64,000 nt of DNA from Pontibacter sp. SGAir0037 (GCF_005491705.1 NZ_CP028092.1:4340001-4404000); one strand, 5' to 3'. Counted from the first letter of the stretch, positions 45,295 to 54,857 are shown. Numbers and translations: made by a program. Notes: generated by a model from the letters alone, not told the origin.

Positions 45295-46743
45295 ATGCAG
45301 CGACTCGATTTAAGGCAACTCTTATCCCAGAAGTTATCGCCGCAGCAGATACAATTTATCAAGCTGCTGCAGATACCTACTGTTGAGCTGGAAGCGCGCA
45401 TAAAAGAAGAAATGGAAATAAATCCGGCCTTGGAAGAAGGACGGGAAGATGCCGACACAGAGTACGAGTCGGATAACACCGATGAGTATGATAGCGATGA
45501 CGACTATGGCAACGACGAAATAGATCTGAACGACTATCTGCATGACGATGAAATAAGCGGCTATAAAATGCAGGGCGATAAAGGTGGCGACGACGATGAA
45601 GACCGTGAGATGCCTATTGCCGTTTCAACTTCTCTGATTGATTCGCTGTTCGACCAGCTGGGCTTTCTGGCCCTGGACGACAAGCAGTACAATATAGGCA
45701 TGCAGCTTATTGGCAGCATTGATAACGACGGGTACATTCGCCGCGATCTGAGTGCCATTGCCAACGATCTTGCCTTTTCCCAAAATATAGAAACCACGGA
45801 AGAGGAGATAGAGCAGGTCCTGCACATGATCCAGACATTCGATCCAGCGGGTATAGCAGCCCGCGATTTGCCTGAATGTTTGTTGCTGCAATTGCAGCGA
45901 CGGGAACAGGACGAAATAACGGTTTTGGCGGAGCGCATTATTACTTCTGCTTTTGATGAGTTTACCAAAAAGCACTACCAGAAAATCCAGTCGAAGTTTA
46001 ATGTATCGGAAGATACCCTGAAAAGAGCTGTTGACCTGATTGTAAAGCTGAACCCAAAACCAGGCGGCTCAGGTGCCGGTATGACGCGGGTGCAGTATAT
46101 TATACCTGATTTTATTCTTACCAACGAAAACGGGCAGTTGCAGCTGTCGCTTAATTCCCGTAATGCACCTGATCTGCGCATCAGCCGCTCTTATTCCGAT
46201 ATGTTTGATGCCTATGAAAAGTCAGACAAAAAGGATAAGAAGCTAAAAGAAACAGTAACGTTTGTAAAGCAGAAGCTGGATGCCGCCAAATGGTTTATAG
46301 ATGCCATCCGCCAGCGCCAGAACACGCTGCTGCGTACCATGGAGGCCATTATAAAATACCAGCATGAGTTCTTTCTGGAAGGAGATGAGAGCAAGCTGCG
46401 GCCTATGATCCTGAAAGATATTGCAGAGGAGATTGGTATGGATATCTCTACGGTTAGCCGTGTGGCCAACAGCAAAGCCGTACAAACCGAGTTCGGCATT
46501 TACCCGCTCAAATACTTCTTCTCCGAAGGTATTGCCACCGATTCCGGTGAAGATGCCAGCAGCCGTGAAGTAAAGCATATTTTAAAAGAGATCATCGACA
46601 AAGAGAACAAGCGCAAGCCGCTATCCGATGATAAAATTGAAAAAATGCTCAACGAGAAGGGCTATAATATTGCACGTCGCACCGTTGCCAAATATCGCGA
46701 ACAACTCAATATACCTGTCGCTAGGCTAAGAAAGGAGCTGTAG
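45295..46743 (+). CDS. rpoN: RNA polymerase sigma-54 factor RpoN
   Basis: A 482-residue sigma factor. Region I is Leu/Gln-rich (LRQLLSQKLSPQQIQFIKLLQIP) and binds enhancer-dependent activators. Region II is very acidic (residues about 45-105). The core-binding domain follows, and the DNA-binding part has a helix-turn-helix (EEIGMDISTVSRVANSK) and the RpoN box ARRTVAKYRE near the end. It starts at an ATG preceded by a clear promoter at 45224. It is transcribed alone. Confidence 0.95.
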   Translation: MQRLDLRQLLSQKLSPQQIQFIKLLQIPTVELEARIKEEMEINPALEEGREDADTEYESDNTDEYDSDDDYGNDEIDLNDYLHDDEISGYKMQGDKGGDDDEDREMPIAVSTSLIDSLFDQLGFLALDDKQYNIGMQLIGSIDNDGYIRRDLSAIANDLAFSQNIETTEEEIEQVLHMIQTFDPAGIAARDLPECLLLQLQRREQDEITVLAERIITSAFDEFTKKHYQKIQSKFNVSEDTLKRAVDLIVKLNPKPGGSGAGMTRVQYIIPDFILTNENGQLQLSLNSRNAPDLRISRSYSDMFDAYEKSDKKDKKLKETVTFVKQKLDAAKWFIDAIRQRQNTLLRTMEAIIKYQHEFFLEGDESKLRPMILKDIAEEIGMDISTVSRVANSKAVQTEFGIYPLKYFFSEGIATDSGEDASSREVKHILKEIIDKENKRKPLSDDKIEKMLNEKGYNIARRTVAKYREQLNIPVARLRKEL

Positions 46744-46770
46744 CTGATTCGCAATTATGAATCATAAATG

Positions 46771-46787
46771 CTGAATTGTAAATTCAG
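46771..46787 (+). terminator. Small hairpin after rpoN
   Basis: CTGAATT pairs with AATTCAG around GTA, 28 bp after the rpoN stop. There is no T-run, so it is weak as a terminator. An AATTATGAAT motif sits just before it (46753-46762), as in the repeat at 59910-59980. Confidence 0.4.
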
Positions 46788-47004
46788 TAGCGGCGTGAAG
46801 CTAGGATTCTCTATTAGTATCTGTTAAGGGTTAAGCCATCAAATTTCAAAACAATTCTGAACATTAAGCCACGTATCTAAAATCGAGATGCTTGTGCCTG
46901 TTTACTAATTCTTTATTATATGCTCTTTTTAAGAGGAGGCTCAGGCTGCGTAACATAAAAAGAGCTTATGCTGTTTATACGGCTGTAAGAGTAGCAGTAT
47001 AACC

Positions 47005-47997
47005 TTGTGCCCTATGAAAATATCTTTCGAACAGCTGACATCCGAATTTAAAAGAGTCCTTTTAAAGCTTAACTTCAGCGAAGAAAGAGCAGCACTTTGT
47101 GCCCGCATATTTGCAGAAAACAGCAGAGACGGAGTGTATTCGCATGGGTTAAATCGCTTTCCGGTGTTTGTGCAGGCTGTTAAAGATGGCCTTATTGCCA
47201 TAGATGCCGAGCCTGCAGCAGTGAGCAGGAATGGCGTAGTAGAAACCTGGGATGGCCATTTAGCACCGGGCATGTATACAGCAACCCGCGCTATGGAGAG
47301 AGCTATAGCACTGGCAAAGGAAAATGGCATGGGGTGCGTGGCGGTAAAAAATACCAACCATTGGATGCGGGGAGGAACCTATGGCTGGCAAGCAGCCGCT
47401 GCAGGTTGTATAGGTATTTGTGCAACTAATTCTATTGCCAACATGCCTCCCTGGGGTGGAACAGAAGCACGCCTGGGTAATAACCCTCTGGTGATCGCAA
47501 TTCCCCGCCAAAAAGGCTCTGTTGTGCTGGATATGGCCATCTCACAATTTTCCTATGGCAAATTGCAGGAGTATGACCTGCAGGGTAAAGAACTGCCTTT
47601 CGAAGGCGGCTACGACGAACACGGAAATCTAACAAAAGATCCGGCTCAGATCAGGGCTTCTGAAAGGCCGCTGCCCATTGGCTACTGGAAAGGTTCAGGG
47701 CTGTCGCTGGTGCTGGATGTGCTGGTGGCTTCGCTTAGCGGAGGGCGCTCAGTGGAACAGATAACACAGGCAGGGGCAGAGGCCGGAGTATCGCAGTTCT
47801 TTTTATGTATAGATGCTTCTAAGTTAGATGACGCTGTTGCTGATGCTATTATTGCATATACAAAGAGCAGCGCTCTGACAGATAAAGATGGCGAAATCCG
47901 GTATCCCGGAGAAAGTAGTTTAGCCAAGCGGCACCAGCACGAACAGGAAGGTATACCTGTAAACGAGGAGATATGGCAGCAGGTGCAGGAACTTTAA
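47005..47997 (+). CDS. Ldh-family (malate/L-lactate/ureidoglycolate type) NAD(P)H oxidoreductase, YiaK-like
   Basis: A 330-residue protein of the Ldh_2 fold. SRDGVYSHGLNRFPVFV (with the conserved SHG catalytic His near residue 44), GMGCVAVKNTNHWMRGGTYGW and VLDMAISQFSYGKL are typical of 2,3-diketo-L-gulonate reductase-like enzymes. KGSGLSLVLDVLVASLSGG closes the cofactor site. The reaction is likely reduction of a 2-keto acid or sugar acid; the substrate is uncertain. The gene is isolated with gaps of about 250 bp on both sides. Confidence 0.85.
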   Translation: MCPMKISFEQLTSEFKRVLLKLNFSEERAALCARIFAENSRDGVYSHGLNRFPVFVQAVKDGLIAIDAEPAAVSRNGVVETWDGHLAPGMYTATRAMERAIALAKENGMGCVAVKNTNHWMRGGTYGWQAAAAGCIGICATNSIANMPPWGGTEARLGNNPLVIAIPRQKGSVVLDMAISQFSYGKLQEYDLQGKELPFEGGYDEHGNLTKDPAQIRASERPLPIGYWKGSGLSLVLDVLVASLSGGRSVEQITQAGAEAGVSQFFLCIDASKLDDAVADAIIAYTKSSALTDKDGEIRYPGESSLAKRHQHEQEGIPVNEEIWQQVQEL

Positions 47998-48238
47998 TTT
48001 TTATTTGTTAGAATTAGAAAGTATTAGACCTCATTAAACAGCAAAACAAGCGACTGTGCTAAGAAGAACGAATCATAAGCGATGAAATAGTGGCACCTGC
48101 AAAAATTAGCCGGACAATTTTGAAGAGGCCATCATTTGGAGCAATTTTGTTCCGGGCGTTTAAAAAGAGCAGAAGAACTTTTACCTTTAAGGCAATTTTA
48201 ATTCAGAATTTTCAATTCATAACACTTATCTCCCTCAA

Positions 48239-48859
48239 GTGAATCGTTCGTTAGCCAAAGCATTGTCAGTTTTGTTTCACCCATTGCTGATGCCGACTTA
48301 CCTGTTTGCTTTTATTCTTTATTATTTACCAGCCCCCTTTGTTTCTTTCCCGGTGCAGCACCGCTGGTACATACTAGGGCTTGCTTTCTTTACCACATTT
48401 CTGATTCCAGGCATAGGTGCATACTTTATGCAGCGAACCGGGTACATCGATTCGCTGGAGATGGAGAAGCGGGAGCAACGCAGCCTGCCTTTGCTTTTTA
48501 CAGGAACCTGCTATGCTGTTACGTCTTACCTTTTTTACAGAGAGCCTGTATTCGATCGTGTTTTTTATGTAGCTATAGGCTTAATAGCAGCGTCGGTTTT
48601 TCTGACATACATTATATCGCTTTACTGGAAAATTAGTGCTCATAGTGTGGGTATGGGAGGCAGTTTAGGCTTATTACTGCTGCTCAACAGAATGGCCCCC
48701 GAAGCCATGCTGCTGGGGCCGATCATGTTTTTTATTTTACTGGCCGGAGCCGTTATGTCGGCTCGGTTAGCCTTAAATGCGCATACTCCTGCACAGGTAT
48801 ATGCAGGCTTCAGTAGCGGCCTGTTGCTGGCCTTTATAGGAGGATTAATCAGCCTCTAA
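48239..48859 (+). CDS. PAP2-like integral membrane protein
   Basis: A 206-residue membrane protein with about six helices. It has weak PAP2 marks: EKREQRSLPLLF (in place of KxxxxxxRP), KISAHSVGMGG (like PSGHS) and SARLALNAHTPAQV (like SR-x5-H). These suggest a lipid phosphatase-type fold. The KX6RP motif is incomplete, so activity is doubtful. The start is a GTG at 48239; no ATG lies near it. It is followed 83 bp later by the paaG-like gene, which has its own promoter. Confidence 0.65.
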   Translation: MNRSLAKALSVLFHPLLMPTYLFAFILYYLPAPFVSFPVQHRWYILGLAFFTTFLIPGIGAYFMQRTGYIDSLEMEKREQRSLPLLFTGTCYAVTSYLFYREPVFDRVFYVAIGLIAASVFLTYIISLYWKISAHSVGMGGSLGLLLLLNRMAPEAMLLGPIMFFILLAGAVMSARLALNAHTPAQVYAGFSSGLLLAFIGGLISL

Positions 48860-48889
48860 AACTTCTGCAGGCTATAGCCTTTCTGCTGC

Positions 48890-48919
48890 TTTGTTTAGTG
48901 CCAGCTTTTCCTATCTTTG
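48890..48919 (+). promoter_or_regulatory. Bacteroidota-type promoter of the enoyl-CoA hydratase gene
   Basis: TTTG at 48890-48893, an 18-bp spacer, then TATCTTTG at 48912-48919, both perfect boxes. The ATG is 23 bp downstream of the -7 box. Confidence 0.75.
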
Positions 48920-48942
48920 AATATCACCTAAAACAGCTATGT

Positions 48943-49725
48943 ATGACTTACGAATGCCTGCTATATGAAGTAAAGGAGGGGGTGGCAACCATCACTCTGA
49001 ACCGGCCCGATGTTTTCAATGCCTTTAACGATCGGCAAAGCTATGACTTACAGGATGCCCTGAAGCAGGTTGCACGGGATGAACAGGTGCGCGCAGTGGT
49101 GCTGACAGGTGCCGGAAAAGCCTTTTGTTCGGGCCAGGATCTGAAAGCCATTGCCAACGCCGATAAGCGCGATCTGTCTGACTCGCTGGAGAAAAGGTAT
49201 AACCCCATCATCAGGGCGATGCGCAACCTGCCTAAACCAATTATCTGTAAATTAAACGGAGTTGCTGCCGGGGCGGGCTGTTCTCTTGCGCTGGCCTGTG
49301 ATCTGATTATTGCCTCTTCAGCTGCCAGTTTAATAGAGGTTTTTGTAAATATTGGCCTTGTGCTCGATTCCGGTTCTTCTTTCTTTTTACCACGTATAGT
49401 TGGCTCTTTAAAGGCTTTTGAGCTAAGTACGCTTGGCTCTAAGGTAAGTGCCGAAGAGGCTTTGCAATTAGGTATGGTGAACAAGGTGGTAGCTCCCGAA
49501 GCTTTGGATGCAGCCGTTGCTGAGCTGGCCGCTCGTTATGCTGCTGCACCTACCAAAGCCATTGGCCTTATAAAGAAAATGCTGAACAAATCTTTTAGCG
49601 CTACCTTGGATGAAATGCTGGATTATGAGGCATACTGCCAGAAAATAGCCGGTAACTCAGAAGACTATAAAGAAGGTGTAACAGCTTTTAATGAAAAGAG
49701 AAAGCCTGCTTTTAAAGGACTTTAA
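48943..49725 (+). CDS. Enoyl-CoA hydratase/isomerase family protein, PaaG-like
   Basis: A 260-residue crotonase-fold enzyme. It shows the oxyanion-hole segments CSGQDLKAI (residues about 64-72) and KLNGVAAGAGCSLALACD, and the NIGLVLDSGSSFFLPRIVG stretch resembles PaaG, which isomerises ring-1,2-epoxyphenylacetyl-CoA. The Asp in LVLDSG is the usual PaaG catalytic residue. The rest of a paa cluster is absent here, so another CoA ester may be the substrate. I use the ATG at 48943; a GTG 45 bp upstream overlaps the promoter. Confidence 0.88.
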   Translation: MTYECLLYEVKEGVATITLNRPDVFNAFNDRQSYDLQDALKQVARDEQVRAVVLTGAGKAFCSGQDLKAIANADKRDLSDSLEKRYNPIIRAMRNLPKPIICKLNGVAAGAGCSLALACDLIIASSAASLIEVFVNIGLVLDSGSSFFLPRIVGSLKAFELSTLGSKVSAEEALQLGMVNKVVAPEALDAAVAELAARYAAAPTKAIGLIKKMLNKSFSATLDEMLDYEAYCQKIAGNSEDYKEGVTAFNEKRKPAFKGL

Positions 49726-49782
49726 TAGAAAATATCATAGTTGCTGTTAGTAACAGGTAGTTATGCAGTGTAGCTATAAGTG

Positions 49783-49813
49783 GCTGTAAACGGCTGTAAA
49801 AGCCATTTACAGC
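49783..49813 (+). terminator. Hairpin downstream of the PaaG-like gene
   Basis: GCTGTAAA-c-GGCT and AGCC-a-TTTACAGC form an interrupted stem around a GTAAA loop, 57 bp after the stop. There is no T-run, so termination is uncertain. Confidence 0.4.
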
Positions 49814-49880
49814 ATTCTATATAACTTGAAGTAGATTGGTGGCGTATAGTGGAAAAGTTATAAGTGTTTATAAACCAACT

Positions 49881-50492
49881 ATGAAAACTATGAAAAAGAT
49901 TGCATCAACAGGAATAATAGCATGTGCATTTGTATTTGGATTAGCCTCTTGTGGGGGTAACCAAACCAACGATAGTGTAGATCAGGCACAGGAACGAAAC
50001 GAAGAGCAGTTTTCCGGCTCTGAAATGGAAGATCAGAAAACCAATCAGTCTGATTTTATGACGAAGGCGGCCAGCAGCAATATGCTGGAAGTTGAGGCAG
50101 GTAAGCTGGCACAGCAAAAAGCACAGAATGCGCAAGTAAAGCAATATGCGCAAATGATGGTGAGCGACCATACAAAAGCAAGCGAAGAAATGCGCTCTGC
50201 CGCCACCAGCAAAAACATTATGTTACCGGATAGCATGAGCAGTGAGCATCAGGATAAACTGCAATCGTTACGTGATAAAACTGGTGCTGAATTCGACAGA
50301 GATTATATGGACATGATGGTGTCTTCTCATGATGAAACCATCAGCTTGTTTGAAGATGCTGCGGAAAACCTGGAAGACCCGGATGTAAAAAGTATGGCTT
50401 CTGCTAAACTGCCTACTTTACGTCAGCACCGTGAGCAGGCGCAGCAGATAAAAGATGCCCTGGGTAATAACTCAGGTACAGCGCAACGATAA
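49881..50492 (+). CDS. DUF4142 lipoprotein, copy 1
   Basis: A 203-residue lipoprotein (FGLASC, lipid-bearing Cys near residue 21) with a Gln/Ser-rich linker and a four-helix ferritin-like DUF4142 domain from about residue 65 (FMTKAASSNMLEVEAGKLAQQKA). ATGs at 49881 and 49890 are both possible starts; the frame is open further upstream but not to a signal-like start. Function unknown; members are often stress-induced. A second DUF4142 gene follows, 110 bp downstream, in tandem. Confidence 0.88.
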   Translation: MKTMKKIASTGIIACAFVFGLASCGGNQTNDSVDQAQERNEEQFSGSEMEDQKTNQSDFMTKAASSNMLEVEAGKLAQQKAQNAQVKQYAQMMVSDHTKASEEMRSAATSKNIMLPDSMSSEHQDKLQSLRDKTGAEFDRDYMDMMVSSHDETISLFEDAAENLEDPDVKSMASAKLPTLRQHREQAQQIKDALGNNSGTAQR

Positions 50493-50551
50493 GCCCTAAG
50501 TTCTTTACCAGGATATATTTTGATATATCATCATCTGATGAAAACATATTT

Positions 50552-50582
50552 AGCAACTGCAGGTAATTTACTTGCAGTTGCT
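50552..50582 (+). terminator. Hairpin between the two DUF4142 genes
   Basis: AGCAACTGCA and TGCAGTTGCT form a perfect 10-bp stem with an 11-nt loop. It is 20 bp before the second gene, so it could be an attenuator or a leader structure rather than a full stop. No strong T-run follows. Confidence 0.45.
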
Positions 50583-50602
50583 TCTAATTTAGAAGATACT
50601 AT

Positions 50603-51172
50603 ATGAAACACAAGTTTACTTTTGCCTTGCTTTTTGGCCTCCTGTCGTTTGGCATGATGAGTTGTGGCAGTGATAGCATAGATCAGGCTGCCGATCAAAG
50701 TGTAGAGCAGTTTGAAGAAGCCGGTATACAGAATATGCGCAACGACGCTTTATTTGCGGCAGAGGCTGCCAGTGCCAATATGCTACAGCTGCGCTTAGGA
50801 GAAGTAGCACTAGAGAAAGGGGCAAGTGCCGAGGTAAAGGGATTGGCCCAGCAGATGGTGCAGAACCATGAACAGATACAAGGCGAACTGGAAACAGTAG
50901 CCACGCAGGCTAATTTTGTTTTACCTACGCAGTTAGGCGCCGCTCATGGTAAAAGCCAGGAGAGCGTAACTTCTCATTCAGGTATAGCTTTTGACATTGC
51001 CTATGTAAAGGAAGTAGTGAGCCAGCAGAAAAATCTGATAAAACGCTACGAAGATATTGCCAAAAACGGTGTGAACATGGAGCTGAAGATGTATGCATCC
51101 CGGCAATTGCCGCTATTGCGCAACCACCTGATGATGGCAGAACTGATTGAGGATGCCATTGATAGCGTTTAA
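50603..51172 (+). CDS. DUF4142 lipoprotein, copy 2
   Basis: A 189-residue lipoprotein (FGMMSC, Cys near residue 21) of the same family as the gene before it. DALFAAEAASANMLQLRLGEVALEKG aligns with the first copy, and both share the helix pattern VKGLAQQMVQNHEQ / VKQYAQMMVSDHTK. The copies are diverged, so the duplication is old. Convergent with uvrA and separated from it by a strong hairpin. Confidence 0.87.
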   Translation: MKHKFTFALLFGLLSFGMMSCGSDSIDQAADQSVEQFEEAGIQNMRNDALFAAEAASANMLQLRLGEVALEKGASAEVKGLAQQMVQNHEQIQGELETVATQANFVLPTQLGAAHGKSQESVTSHSGIAFDIAYVKEVVSQQKNLIKRYEDIAKNGVNMELKMYASRQLPLLRNHLMMAELIEDAIDSV

Positions 51173-51188
51173 CCTCCAGAACAATCAC

Positions 51189-51241
51189 ACCTGAAACAAG
51201 AAGGCCTGTGCTGTTATAGCACAGGCCTTCTTGTTTCAGGT
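51189..51241. terminator. Bidirectional terminator between DUF4142 copy 2 and uvrA
   Basis: Perfect 24-bp arms (51189-51212 and 51218-51241) around a 5-nt loop, with GGCCTGTGCT as a G+C-rich core and CTTCTTGTTT on the 3' side. Its left edge is 17 bp after the DUF4142 stop and its right edge 8 bp from the uvrA stop. Confidence 0.9.
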
Positions 51242-51249
51242 ACAAAAGC

Positions 51250-54156
51250 TTACTCGCCGTTTTCGCGATAGAGGCTTGTTTTTAACTCCTCTTTCAGGAA
51301 GCGGGCAGTATAACCTTTGCCCGAAGCGGCTACTTCTTCTGGAGTGCCGGCAGCTACAATGGTACCACCACCTTCGCCACCTTCGGGGCCGATGTCAATA
51401 ATGTGGTCAGCTACTTTAATCAGGTCGAGGTTGTGTTCAATAATAAGTACAGAGTTACCTTTATCCGTTAGCTTATGCAGCACATCCGTCAGGTGCTCAA
51501 TGTCCTGGAAGTGCAGACCTGTGGTAGGCTCATCCAGAATGTAAAGCGTTTTGCCTGTATCTTTTTTCGATAACTCTGCTGCCAGCTTTACACGTTGTGC
51601 CTCGCCACCAGAGAGAGTGGTTGCCTGTTGCCCCAGTGTAATATAACCTAAGCCAACCTCATGCAGCGTCTGAATTTTGCGTAGAATGCGTGGCTGGTTT
51701 TCAAAAAACTCTACCGCCTTTTCTACCGTCATGTCCAGCACATCGGTTACACTCTTGCCTTTGTAGCGCACCTCCAGTGTTTCGCGGTTGTAGCGTTTGC
51801 CTTTGCACACTTCGCACGGCACGTAAACATCGGGCAGGAAATTCATTTCGATGGTACGCATACCGGCACCTTCGCAAGCCTCACAGCGGCCGCCCTTTAC
51901 GTTAAAGGAGAAACGGCCAGGGGAGTAGCCTCGTATTTTCGCTTCCGGAAGCTGTGCAAACAAAGTACGGATATCGGTAAACACACCGGTATAAGTAGCA
52001 GGGTTAGAGCGCGGCGTGCGGCCAATCGGTGACTGATCCACCTCAATTACTTTATCAATATGCGCTAGTCCTTCTATAGTTTTGTAAGGCAGTGGCTCAC
52101 GCTTGGCTCTGAAGAAGTGGGTGTTCAGGATTGGGTACAGTGTATCATGTATCAGCGAAGATTTGCCACTTCCGGAAACACCCGTTACACATACCATTTT
52201 ACCTAAAGGCAGCTCCAGCGTTACATTTTTCAGGTTGTGCCCTGTTGCGCCGATCAAGCGTAATGTCTCGCCTGTGCCAGCCCGTTTTACACGAGGCACC
52301 AGAATGCCGCGCCGGTTGCTCAGGAAGTTAGCTGTGGTGGTGCTTTCCTTGATCATTTCTTCCGGAGTTCCTGCTGTAACCACCTGTCCTCCGTGTATAC
52401 CTGCCCCAGGACCAATGTCTACTACATAGTCGGCCTGCAGGATCATATCTTTATCGTGCTCCACCACAATAATAGAGTTACCCAGATCGCGAAGGTCTTT
52501 CAGCGCATTAATCAGGCGTTCGTTGTCGCGCTGGTGCAGGCCAATGCTAGGCTCATCCATAATATAAAGAACCCCAACCAGCTGTGTACCTATCTGCGTT
52601 GCCAGGCGGATACGTTGGCTTTCGCCACCGGATAGGGTACGCACCGGGCGGTGCAGGCTCAGGTAATCCAGGCCAACATCCAGCAGAAAACCAATACGCT
52701 TTCGAATCTCCTTCAGCAATTCCCGTGCAATCACATTTTGACGCTCTGACAGGCGTTCTTCCAGGTTGTCGAACCAGCCAGCCAGTTTATTAATATCCAG
52801 AACAGATAGCTCACCAATGTTTTTGCCATCAATCTTAAAGTGCAGCGATTCTTTCTTTAAGCGGTAGCCGTTACATTCCGGGCAGGTTGTAATCTGGGTA
52901 TAATCTTCTATCCAGGCCCGGATATTATCCGACTCCGATTCCATCTGCCCTTTCAGGAAGTTAACAATACCTTCAAATTCAATAATATAGTTGCCTTTCT
53001 TGGTGTTTACTTCCAGGTCTTCCTCCAGGCCGTACAGCAGCACCTTCATCAGGTCTTCGGGCAAATCTTTTATGGGTGTGGCAACAGAAGCTTTAAAGTG
53101 CTTAAACAGTGCCTCAATCTGTTTAAAGATCCAGATATCACGGTATTCACCTAAAGGAGCTATGCCCCCCCGGCGGATACTCAGGCTTTTGTCGGGTATA
53201 ATGTTTTCCTCAGAGATTTCCTGTATCTCACCCAAGCCGTTGCAAACAGGGCAGGCGCCATAAGGGGAATTAAAAGAAAATGAATTTGGAGCAGGATCGT
53301 CGTAGGCAATACCTGTGGCAGGATCCATGAGGTGACGAGAGAAGAAGTGCGTCTCATTCGTGTCCGCATCCAGAATAAGCGTGGTGCCTTTGCCATGCAT
53401 TAATGCATTCTGAATAGAGCTGGAAAGCCTAAAGCGATCCTCCTCCTTCACCACAATTTTATCGATTACAATTTCGATATCGTGAATTTTATAGCGGTCT
53501 ACCTGCATTTTAGGAGCAACCTCTACCAACTCACCATCTACACGGGCACGTATAAAGCCCATTTTACGGATCTGCTGGAAGAGCTCCCGGTAATGTCCTT
53601 TACGGCCTTTTACCACAGGGGCCAGCACCACTATGCGTTTATTCCCGAAGTGCTCAAGTATATGGTTAACAATCTGCTCATCGCTCTGGCGCACCATTTT
53701 TTCGCCGGTCTCATAGCTGTAGGCATCGGCCGTACGAGCCCAGAGCAGTCGCATGAAGTCGTAGATTTCGGTTATAGTGCCTACAGTGGAACGAGGGTTG
53801 CGGCTGGTGGTTTTCTGCTCAATAGAAATTACAGGCGAAAGGCCTTCTATCTTATCCACATCAGGTCGCTCAAGACCGCCCATAAAGCTGCGAGCATAGG
53901 CCGAGAAGGTTTCCATGTAGCGGCGCTGCCCTTCGGCATAGATGGTGTCAAAAGCCAGAGAAGACTTGCCGCTGCCGCTTATGCCTGTAAACACCACCAG
54001 CTTGTAGCGGGGTAGTTTTATAGAAATATTTTTAAGGTTATGCTCGCGGGCACCATACACCTCTATTTGCTGTGCCTCTCCATTTTCATGGGCTAAGGAG
54101 GCTGTTGTAGCAGGCGCAGTGCCTGTTTGTATGTTTTGCTCTTGGTTAAAAGCCAT
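51250..54156 (-). CDS. uvrA: UvrA, excinuclease ABC subunit A
   Basis: A 968-residue ABC-type ATPase that finds bulky DNA lesions and loads UvrB. The two Walker A motifs are GISGSGKSS (about residue 56) and GVSGSGKSS (about 665). The zinc sites read CPVCNG and CPECNG in the first half and CEACEG/CEVCKG in the second. Signature motifs LSGGESQR and LSGGEAQR are both intact. A perfect TAnnTTTG -7 box lies upstream at 54179-54186. UvrB is elsewhere. Confidence 0.97.
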   Translation of the reverse strand: MAFNQEQNIQTGTAPATTASLAHENGEAQQIEVYGAREHNLKNISIKLPRYKLVVFTGISGSGKSSLAFDTIYAEGQRRYMETFSAYARSFMGGLERPDVDKIEGLSPVISIEQKTTSRNPRSTVGTITEIYDFMRLLWARTADAYSYETGEKMVRQSDEQIVNHILEHFGNKRIVVLAPVVKGRKGHYRELFQQIRKMGFIRARVDGELVEVAPKMQVDRYKIHDIEIVIDKIVVKEEDRFRLSSSIQNALMHGKGTTLILDADTNETHFFSRHLMDPATGIAYDDPAPNSFSFNSPYGACPVCNGLGEIQEISEENIIPDKSLSIRRGGIAPLGEYRDIWIFKQIEALFKHFKASVATPIKDLPEDLMKVLLYGLEEDLEVNTKKGNYIIEFEGIVNFLKGQMESESDNIRAWIEDYTQITTCPECNGYRLKKESLHFKIDGKNIGELSVLDINKLAGWFDNLEERLSERQNVIARELLKEIRKRIGFLLDVGLDYLSLHRPVRTLSGGESQRIRLATQIGTQLVGVLYIMDEPSIGLHQRDNERLINALKDLRDLGNSIIVVEHDKDMILQADYVVDIGPGAGIHGGQVVTAGTPEEMIKESTTTANFLSNRRGILVPRVKRAGTGETLRLIGATGHNLKNVTLELPLGKMVCVTGVSGSGKSSLIHDTLYPILNTHFFRAKREPLPYKTIEGLAHIDKVIEVDQSPIGRTPRSNPATYTGVFTDIRTLFAQLPEAKIRGYSPGRFSFNVKGGRCEACEGAGMRTIEMNFLPDVYVPCEVCKGKRYNRETLEVRYKGKSVTDVLDMTVEKAVEFFENQPRILRKIQTLHEVGLGYITLGQQATTLSGGEAQRVKLAAELSKKDTGKTLYILDEPTTGLHFQDIEHLTDVLHKLTDKGNSVLIIEHNLDLIKVADHIIDIGPEGGEGGGTIVAAGTPEEVAASGKGYTARFLKEELKTSLYRENGE

Positions 54157-54178
54157 TAATGCTGTGTCGTTTAAATAG

Positions 54179-54186
54179 CAAAGGTA
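54179..54186 (-). promoter_or_regulatory. Perfect -7 box upstream of uvrA
   Basis: The minus strand reads TACCTTTG, a full match to TAnnTTTG, 22 bp before the uvrA ATG. The -33 position is not a good match, so this is a partial promoter. Confidence 0.5.
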
Positions 54187-54272
54187 AAAAATTACCAGCT
54201 TTCTGCAGCAGCAGAAGCCTAACCAATCTTAACATAAATTAGGGGTAATTGGTTTAAGTAAGCCGGATTTAC

Positions 54273-54659
54273 TTAGGCTTTCATGTCTTCTTTTTCCTCT
54301 GCCTCTACCTCGGCAAGTATAGGGCTGGTTGGTTGGTAAGAGCGGGTATGAAAAGAGATCTCGTGTCTCTTTTTAGTGAAGCGGTAGTAGCCGTAAAAGC
54401 CAAAGGCTATACCTGATGGAATAGCAAGAATACCTAATCCGATGTAAATGGGGTCGTTAAACAACTTTATGAATGTGAGTCCGCCCAGTACTACAGCAAT
54501 AGCGGTTCTGGTATAAGAAAGGAACGTGCGTTCGTTTGAAAGTTTAGTACGCTCCATAGCCAGGGTATCCCGGATTTCGAGGTTAAGCTTATCCTGTACC
54601 TTTAAATTTTTTCTTATTTTTCGTCTTGCTCTTTTTCTTAATATCTCTCTAATGCCCAT
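54273..54659 (-). CDS. DUF202 membrane protein
   Basis: A 128-residue protein with a basic N-terminus (residues 1-30) and an RTxLANERTFLxYxRTAI-like stretch (MERTKLSNERTFLSYTRTAI), which is the hallmark of DUF202/YidH. Two helices follow (about residues 55-72 and 80-98). The basic leader could associate with nucleic acid or membrane surfaces. Function unknown. The uvrA start is about 110 bp downstream. Confidence 0.85.
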   Translation of the reverse strand: MGIREILRKRARRKIRKNLKVQDKLNLEIRDTLAMERTKLSNERTFLSYTRTAIAVVLGGLTFIKLFNDPIYIGLGILAIPSGIAFGFYGYYRFTKKRHEISFHTRSYQPTSPILAEVEAEEKEDMKA

Positions 54660-54832
54660 GGCATTTTATACGGTAGTGGCAGCTAATGGTATAGGTTAAA
54701 TAAGATATAGCTGGCATAAGCGTATAGCGCTAAGTATAGCATGATAGTACTAAATCAGAGAGGATGTTCATCAGGCATTCACTTGAGCAGCTCCTGGTAA
54801 GACTTGTGCCTAAAATCGTACTCTGAAAAGAA

Positions 54833-54857
54833 AAAGCAGGCTTTTGAGGCCTGCTTT
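54833..54857 (-). terminator. Intrinsic terminator after the LOG-family gene
   Basis: AAAGCAGGC and GCCTGCTTT pair over 9 bp around a TTTTGAG loop. On the minus strand TTCTTTTC follows. It begins 24 bp after the stop at 54881. Confidence 0.75.

Noticed and set aside
50512..50529. GATATAT-TTTG-ATATATC hairpin between the DUF4142 genes
   Set aside because: Only A/T pairs and low stability; likely chance in AT-rich sequence.
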